NCBI GenBank assembly: GCA_024742755.1
Contig: JANSXW010000055.1
Location: 1-37,556 of the forward strand
Reading direction: 5' to 3'
Length of the DNA stretch: 37,556 bases
From: a bacterium
GTDB lineage: Bacteria; Bacteroidota; Bacteroidia; Chitinophagales; Saprospiraceae
Both the position numbers and the translations under genes were made by a program. The notes under the pieces were generated by a model that did no database searches, had not been told where the DNA came from, and was given only the letters and a program-made list of their open reading frames with translations. Below are positions 34,101 through 37,556 of the stretch, piece after piece; the first letter of the stretch is position 1; each line of letters opens with the position of its first letter.

Positions 34101-34266
34101 GGTCGTCACCAAAGGGGCGCTGATACGCCTTGAACACCTCTTGCAAGAGTGGGCAGGCATGAAAAAAGAGATGCGGAACATCACCAAAGATGACATTTCC
34201 GCTTTCAACGAACTGTACAGAACGTATCAGATCCCGGCCATTATGCTACCGCTGGGAGCGGAATAA
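31141..34266 (+). CDS. Large secreted BNR/Asp-box (sortilin-type) repeat protein
   Basis: The ATG at 31141 begins a signal peptide (MKQSLVWAALIFLFAQAMA); the longer frame has a GTG at 31072 and no signal there. The 1041-residue protein carries the WRNIGPYRGGR motif near residue 35 and eleven Asp-box-like motifs (TEDAGQSW, SQDGGRSW, SMDGGMSW, STDGGLNW, SEDRGEHW, SNNGGKDF, LNGGKTW, SEDGGLSW, TTDDGKNW, SEDQGATW, SFDNGQRW) in the first 720 residues, giving one or two beta-propellers. A linker and a helical, coiled-coil-rich C-terminus (about 890-1000, AVREVHQSIQHMRNVKQQV) follow. There is no T9SS domain. Homologues are annotated as glycosyl hydrolase-like or sortilin-like without proven activity; substrate unknown. 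Confidence 0.88.
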   Translation: MKQSLVWAALIFLFAQAMAQPQQLVRQKLLEGLSWRNIGPYRGGRCVAVAGVPSYPLRFYMGTTGGGIWKTEDAGQSWDNCSDGFFNTGSIGAIAVAPSDHNTIYAGTGEHPVRGVMTSAGDGVYKSQDGGRSWQYLGLRYARHISAIVVHPRYPDIVYVAVQGAVHGPSETRGVYRSMDGGMSWQKTLFINETTGAASLSIDPSNPRILYAGMWDHLRSPWSIRSGGEGSGLYRSTDGGLNWEKLGEGLPEEIGKVGVCVAPSNPAKVYAVIEAEHGGVYRSEDRGEHWELVNNQRVTVARAWYYTKIAVDPTDEETVYVLNAPLLKSNNGGKDFTSVSNPHTDQHALWINPRNPEIMVLGNDGGATVTLNGGKTWSSQSNQPTAQLYRIATDNRFPYYIYAGQQDNSTLAIPSRTADAGIADRHWYPVAGGESAFIALDPDNPKRVYGGSYQGNLSVYDQETKLTNDIMAYPALRLGKAPKDMKYRFNWNAPLLVQPQKPNVLLHGANVVLRSEDGGLSWTEISPDLTRNEPEKQGQGGGPYTNEGAGGENYNTISYLAYAPQEEGVIWAGSDDGLLHLTTDDGKNWADVTPPNLGEAYINCIEVSPHDPDRVYVVAMKYKFNNFEPLVYLSEDQGATWRKITRGIDAEHFIRVVREDPVRPGLLYGGSERGFYISFDNGQRWQPFQLNLPVCPITDLKVQGNDLIAATSGRSFWILDGLSPLRQLEENIIQRAYLFEPEPAIRYLADLPEEPVYGLGENPPNGLQIAYYLPEALDSFRLQLEILDAFGNTLRTFTNEASETPDTYEGGPKPEPVLPACRGLNVFHWDLRREPMPGVPNVFILGDYKGSLVPPGQYSIRLTTPYGVLKSDAVLQADPRLNAPQEAYLAQQELLLSIESAVREVHQSIQHMRNVKQQVKQLHANLKQIDCTQEILDAGEQLINRITAWEDHLIQPKQETHQDVINYPNRLSAELMDLKARIDHPKPVVTKGALIRLEHLLQEWAGMKKEMRNITKDDISAFNELYRTYQIPAIMLPLGAE

Positions 34267-34269
34267 AAA

Positions 34270-34301
34270 AGCTGGTGCCTGTCATTTGGCAAGCACCAGC
34301 T
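34270..34301. terminator. 9-bp hairpin after the BNR gene with T-tract on the minus side
   Basis: AGCTGGTGC (34270-34278) pairs perfectly with GCACCAGCT (34293-34301) around a 14-nt loop. The A-run at 34265-34270 is a T-tract only for leftward transcription, and no T-tract follows on the plus strand. It could terminate rightward transcription by stem alone or block antisense transcription into the BNR gene. Confidence 0.45.
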
Positions 34302-34457
34302 CTGCCCCCTTTGATTACAGCTAACGATGAGGCGCTGGCTGTAGGCCAAACAGCAAAGGTGCTCCATGCTTGAGGTCAAAAACCCATAAAATGTACCATT
34401 TAGGTTTCGGAAAGCATTATTTTAGCCCTGCTTGACAGGATTGAGACCATTTCTGAT

Positions 34458-35357
34458 ATGTCAGAACCCAGAAGCTTCAATATTGACGAACTGCGCTGCA
34501 ACGCCTTTATGCGGGCAGGCAAACATTTTGACCTGGCCCGGCATGAGGTCTTCATGGCTGAAACGGACGGCTTTGCTTACCCCCACCGGCACAACTACTA
34601 CATGCTGCTGCTCGCCACCTCTGGCAGCGGCAGTCAGCTGATCGACTTCAAGGCCTATGATGTAAAGCCGGGGCGCCTATTCCTGATGTCGCCGGGGATG
34701 ATACATGCCTGGGAACGGGAGGAGGGGCTGAAGGGATATGTGCTGTTCTTTACGGCTGACTTTTTCACACAGCGCTACAATATGAATAAGCTGTATGAAT
34801 TCCCATTCTACACCTCCAGCTATGAGCACCCGTTTGTGGATATGGATGAGCGGAACCATGAAGCCTGCTGCACCCTGCTCGAACAGATGCTGACGGTTTA
34901 TCACGAAAACAAGACCGGGATGATGAGCATGCTGCGGTCCTATGTGAATGTCATCCTCTGCCGGGCACAACAGGTGTACGAAGCACAGTTTAAGGCCAAT
35001 CCAAGCGAGGCACCGCAACTCAGGGATATCATACAGCGGTTTGAGCAGCTGATTGATCAGCACTACAGCGAGACGAGGCTGGTAAAAGACTATGCGAGGC
35101 TGCTGCACCTCACGCCAAACTATTTGAATGCGGTCGTGAAGGAGAAGACAGGGCAATCTGCCGGCAACCTCATCCGACACCGGGTGATGCTGGAAGCCAA
35201 GCGCATGCTGGCTCACGACAACCGGACGGTCGGTGAAATCAGCGATGCGCTCAACTTTAAGGATGCGGCCTATTTCTGCCGCTTTTTTAAAAAATACGAA
35301 GCCACCACCCCGGAGCGCTTCCGCAAGCAACTCTTCTCCCGGGCGGGGCATCGGTAA
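34458..35357 (+). CDS. AraC-family transcriptional regulator (cupin-type)
   Basis: The 299-residue protein has an N-terminal AraC-binding cupin (about 15-150; YPHRHNYYMLLLATSGSGSQLID, GRLFLMSPGMIHAWE), suggesting a small-molecule-binding jelly roll. The C-terminal HTH region (about 195-295) reads ARLLHLTPNYLNAVVKEKTGQ and VGEISDALNFKDAAYFCRFFKKYE. It differs from the other AraC protein in the window by its sensor domain. Neighbours are the BNR gene upstream and the convergent redoxin gene 6 bp beyond its stop, so no target can be named. A near-match -7 element TATTTTAG lies at 34418-34425. Confidence 0.92.
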   Translation: MSEPRSFNIDELRCNAFMRAGKHFDLARHEVFMAETDGFAYPHRHNYYMLLLATSGSGSQLIDFKAYDVKPGRLFLMSPGMIHAWEREEGLKGYVLFFTADFFTQRYNMNKLYEFPFYTSSYEHPFVDMDERNHEACCTLLEQMLTVYHENKTGMMSMLRSYVNVILCRAQQVYEAQFKANPSEAPQLRDIIQRFEQLIDQHYSETRLVKDYARLLHLTPNYLNAVVKEKTGQSAGNLIRHRVMLEAKRMLAHDNRTVGEISDALNFKDAAYFCRFFKKYEATTPERFRKQLFSRAGHR

Positions 35358-35363
35358 GTGGCT

Positions 35364-36056
35364 TTAAGCCTTAATGCCACAGCCCACCGCTTTGGTAACA
35401 GGCGGATGGGGCGTTTCATTCTTCATCAGAGCATTGATGGCATTCTCCAGGTATTGCTCCTCTACGCCTTCAGGGTCGCGCACGCTGTCATCAATCGCAC
35501 CGTGGTACTTGACATAGCGGTCGGCATCCAACAGAAATACCTCAGGCGTTTTGGTGGCGCCATAAACAGGGTATACTTCCTGCCCTTCGTCAAAGAGGTA
35601 AACGAAAGGGTAGCCCATTTCCTCCGCCCGCGCCTGCATGGCTTCGAAGCTGTCGCCTGGCTGAATGGCTGGGTCGTTGGGCTGAATGGCCACCACCGGA
35701 TAGCCCTGCGGGGCATACTTGTTGTGCAGGTCAATAATGCGCTGCTCGCTCGCTACAGCAAAGGGGCAGGTATTGCAGGTGAAGATAACGACATAGCCTT
35801 TGGGGTCATTGCCATTCGCATCTTTGATATCGGCAAGGCTATAGGTTTTCCCATCTACATTTTTGAGCTCGAAGTCAGGTGCCTGTTCGCCAACGGCAAT
35901 GCCTTCAGCACGCTGAGATACCGTTTTGGCTTCAGGTTTTGTCTCGGTGGCTTCCGTCGTTTCGGTATTGGTGGCTTGCTCTTTTCCGGCTTCAGCAGCA
36001 TTGCCACAGGCGGTCAGTAAGAGCCCAAGCAACAGGGCAGTCATCAGGTGTTTCAT
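35364..36056 (-). CDS. Redoxin/thioredoxin-family lipoprotein with CNTC site
   Basis: The ATG at 36056 begins a lipoprotein signal (MKHLMTALLLGLLLTAC, lipobox LTAC); upstream in-frame methionines would bury it in sequence overlapping the neighbouring gene. The 230-residue product has a low-complexity Glu/Thr-rich linker (about 20-50) and a thioredoxin-fold domain with the redox motif CNTC at C94-C97 (FTCNTCPFA) and the TPEVFLLDAD segment. It ends GCGIKA, with a conserved-looking cysteine four residues from the end. The family acts in envelope thiol-disulfide exchange or peroxide reduction; the substrate is unknown. It starts 10 bp after the TlpA gene stop, so the two are co-transcribed. Confidence 0.9.
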   Translation of the reverse strand: MKHLMTALLLGLLLTACGNAAEAGKEQATNTETTEATETKPEAKTVSQRAEGIAVGEQAPDFELKNVDGKTYSLADIKDANGNDPKGYVVIFTCNTCPFAVASEQRIIDLHNKYAPQGYPVVAIQPNDPAIQPGDSFEAMQARAEEMGYPFVYLFDEGQEVYPVYGATKTPEVFLLDADRYVKYHGAIDDSVRDPEGVEEQYLENAINALMKNETPHPPVTKAVGCGIKA

Positions 36057-36066
36057 GGTCAAAATA

Positions 36067-36642
36067 TTATGGTTGATAAATGGTGTTGAGTTCCTGTTCC
36101 AGTTCTTCCAGGCTGTGCACCGCTTCTCCAACGAAGTGGCGGTCATCGCCCCGGTAAAACAGGGTAGCCGGTATGGCGCCGCTCCATTGCGGGGAAACCC
36201 GGTCGATCCAGTCATTGTATTTGCCATCCAGCAGTACGGCTACCAGTGGCTTGATTGCGCTCTCTTCAACGAAGGGGACAAGGCGGGATTGCAGCTGAGC
36301 CGGGAAATCAAGGCTGATTAGCAATATTCGAACCGGCTGGTTGGCGTATTTCCTGCTCAGTTCGATGAAGTAAGGCAACTCCTTAACGCAGGGCTTGCAC
36401 CAGGTGGCCCAGAAATTGACTACGTAAGTGGTGTCATTATTCAGCGACAGCAGGGGCGCTATATCGTCAAATTTTGGATAAACGGGGATGCCCGCCAAAA
36501 GGCTGTCTGCCTCGGGATAGTCATCGTAGGCTGCCGCCTCTTCTTGCTGAGCAGAGGGGGTGGTACTGCTTGTTTGTTGTTGCTCTGAGGCGCCACAGCC
36601 ACCGGTTAGCAGCAATATCGCGAGCATCAGTCCTGTTTTCAT
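36067..36642 (-). CDS. TlpA-like disulfide reductase lipoprotein
   Basis: This 191-residue protein starts with a lipoprotein signal (MKTGLMLAILLLTGGC, lipobox TGGC). A disordered Gln/Ser/Thr-rich linker (20-45) leads to a thioredoxin domain with active site WCKPC (C82, C85) and the cis-proline in GAIPATLFYR. TlpA-type proteins reduce periplasmic disulfides, for instance in cytochrome c maturation or repair of oxidised proteins. With the downstream redoxin lipoprotein it forms a two-gene unit, and an electron relay from this protein to the CNTC protein is a reasonable inference. Both should sit in the inner or outer membrane leaflet facing the periplasm. Confidence 0.92.
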   Translation of the reverse strand: MKTGLMLAILLLTGGCGASEQQQTSSTTPSAQQEEAAAYDDYPEADSLLAGIPVYPKFDDIAPLLSLNNDTTYVVNFWATWCKPCVKELPYFIELSRKYANQPVRILLISLDFPAQLQSRLVPFVEESAIKPLVAVLLDGKYNDWIDRVSPQWSGAIPATLFYRGDDRHFVGEAVHSLEELEQELNTIYQP

Positions 36643-36868
36643 GATTGTTGTTTTTCCATACTTACACCTAGTGGATTGAGCCGTAAATATTTGACAGTTA
36701 AAGACCAGGCACTACAGAAGGCTTAAGCGTGAAAATACTATCAAATAATTCGGTCTCGTCGCACTAGGGAAAACGGCAGGGGGCGTAAAGGGTTCAAAAA
36801 AAGGGTGCCGCGTACACGGCACCCTTCCAAAATAGTAATTAGTATGAAATCACTTGGTTCTTACAACC
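36643..36868. other. Intergenic region upstream of the TlpA gene
   Basis: About 226 bp between two minus-strand genes. It holds the SPFH gene terminator (separate entry) and the presumed promoter of the TlpA/redoxin pair. I found no perfect TAnnTTTG box for that pair and no RNA gene. Confidence 0.4.
36795..36826 (-). terminator. Rho-independent terminator of the SPFH gene
   Basis: AAGGGTGCCG (36801-36810) pairs perfectly with CGGCACCCTT (36817-36826) around a 6-nt loop, and the adjacent A-run at 36796-36802 forms a T-tract for minus-strand transcription. It lies about 45 bp past the SPFH stop codon, and is the strongest terminator in the window. Confidence 0.85.
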
Positions 36869-37556
36869 TTAGTTCTTGAGTGTGCTTTGCACCGCCCCCG
36901 GCTGCTGCGGGTCCATCAACATAGGCATATCGCCATCGGTGATGATGACCTTGGTGTTCGGCGACTTGGCCAGCTCAAGGAATGCTTCGATGGACTTGAA
37001 CTGCAGCACGTTGGGGTCGAGCCCCTGCGAGATGATGTTTTGCGCATCCCGGATACCTTCGGCTTCGATACGGCGGCGCTGCGCTTCCTGCTGTGCTTCC
37101 TGCAGGACGAACTCCATTCGAAGGGCACGCTGCTCGGCTTCCAGTTTTTCCTCGATCGCCCGGGCCAGGTTGGCTGGCAGCTGTATGCTCTTAATCAGCA
37201 CTGCTTCGATAAGGATGCCCCGTTCTTCGAGCAGGCCCGCCATCTGATCCCGGATCGCCACTTCGATGGTTGCACGCTCGCCGGTGTGCATGTCCTTGGC
37301 AAAGTAACGGGCAGTCACGTCGGAAACGGTAGACCGGAAGACAGGGAGGATGACGTTGTTCTCATAATTCCGCCCAATTTCCCGGAGCAGATCGGGCGCT
37401 TTGTTTGCCTTTAGGTTATACAGGATAGAAATGTCGGCCCGGATATTGAGCCCTTCTTTGGAAGGCAGGTTGAGGCTGACCTCCATATTTTCGGTTTGGA
37501 CCGGCACTTTGACTACCGTAGTGGTGAAGGGGTTGAATACCCGAAGCCCTTCGGTA
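36869..37556 (-). CDS. SPFH/prohibitin-family protein (N-terminus beyond window)
   Basis: The frame is open to the right edge (residues EGLRVFNPFTTTVVK precede a GTG at 37507), so the true N-terminus, probably a membrane anchor, is missing. The visible 230 residues contain the end of the SPFH/band-7 domain (LNLPSKEGLNIRADISILYNL, then RSTVSDVTARYFAKDMHTGERATIE and GILIEAVLIKSIQLP) and a helical C-terminal region (AIEEKLEAEQRALRMEFVLQ, coiled coil). The tail has a short beta segment (VIITDGDMPMLM). Prohibitin-like proteins form membrane-bound ring or cage assemblies that organise membranes and regulate proteases. The strong terminator follows the stop. Confidence 0.9.
   Translation of the reverse strand, partial: TEGLRVFNPFTTTVVKVPVQTENMEVSLNLPSKEGLNIRADISILYNLKANKAPDLLREIGRNYENNVILPVFRSTVSDVTARYFAKDMHTGERATIEVAIRDQMAGLLEERGILIEAVLIKSIQLPANLARAIEEKLEAEQRALRMEFVLQEAQQEAQRRRIEAEGIRDAQNIISQGLDPNVLQFKSIEAFLELAKSPNTKVIITDGDMPMLMDPQQPGAVQSTLKN

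Noticed and set aside
1..37556. CRISPR arrays, tRNA, rRNA, insertion sequences or phage modules
   Set aside because: No regularly spaced repeats, no transposase or integrase domains and no RNA-gene folds were seen, and almost all sequence is accounted for by the listed genes.

Overview
The window looks like chromosomal DNA of a Bacteroidota member, most plausibly a marine or carotenoid-pigmented Saprospiria-type bacterium; the phylum follows from the sequence, the class is inference. The evidence is: Por/type 9 secretion (T9SS) C-terminal sorting domains on secreted proteins, perfect or near-perfect TAnnTTTG -7 promoter boxes, weak or absent Shine-Dalgarno sequences, Bacteroidota families (choice-of-anchor V, GH3/serine-hydrolase fusion, DUF3089, BNR giants), and a crtI-crtB-crtYcd cluster. 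By eye the base composition is GC-rich (I did not compute it), apart from one AT-rich toxin-antitoxin pair. No rRNA, tRNA, CRISPR, IS element or phage gene was seen, and no gene is clearly broken. The first and last genes are cut by the window edges.

Layout. 1-3740: 3' part of a GH3/beta-lactamase fusion, then on the minus strand a secreted choice-of-anchor V protein and a PlsC-type acyltransferase. 3862-6792: a multidomain CotH-kinase surface protein abutting a minus-strand ECF sigma factor. 6975-12769 (plus): peptide amidase-like lipoprotein, M14 metallocarboxypeptidase, sodium:solute symporter and DUF3089 lipoprotein; the last three are tightly packed and look like a peptide-scavenging unit. 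12759-21844 (all minus): VapC/VapB-like toxin-antitoxin, the carotenoid genes (lycopene cyclase, phytoene synthase, phytoene desaturase), a serine hydrolase, a two-domain universal stress protein, glyA and a secreted esterase. 22134-24809 (plus): purple-acid-phosphatase-like phosphoesterase and a long-chain polyprenyl diphosphate synthase. 24903-30054 (minus): AraC regulator, Tat-exported CefD-like PLP enzyme, PDZ-alpha/beta hydrolase and a seven-repeat FG-GAP protein. 30234-35357 (plus): HAD phosphatase, a 1041-residue BNR/sortilin-type protein and a second AraC regulator. 35364-37556 (minus): two lipoprotein thioredoxin-fold proteins and a truncated SPFH/prohibitin protein.

How the genes work together. 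The crt cluster should convert geranylgeranyl diphosphate to phytoene, lycopene and then beta-carotene (or a gamma-carotene-type product). The amidase/M14/SSS/DUF3089 block could trim peptides in the envelope and import the products. The araC-cefD-PDZ-hydrolase-FG-GAP run is the least explained co-oriented set and the best candidate for an undescribed function. The most unusual non-coding signal is a 12-bp perfect inverted repeat that places the start codon of the choice-of-anchor V gene inside a potential hairpin. No large, obviously novel defence or mobile system was found.
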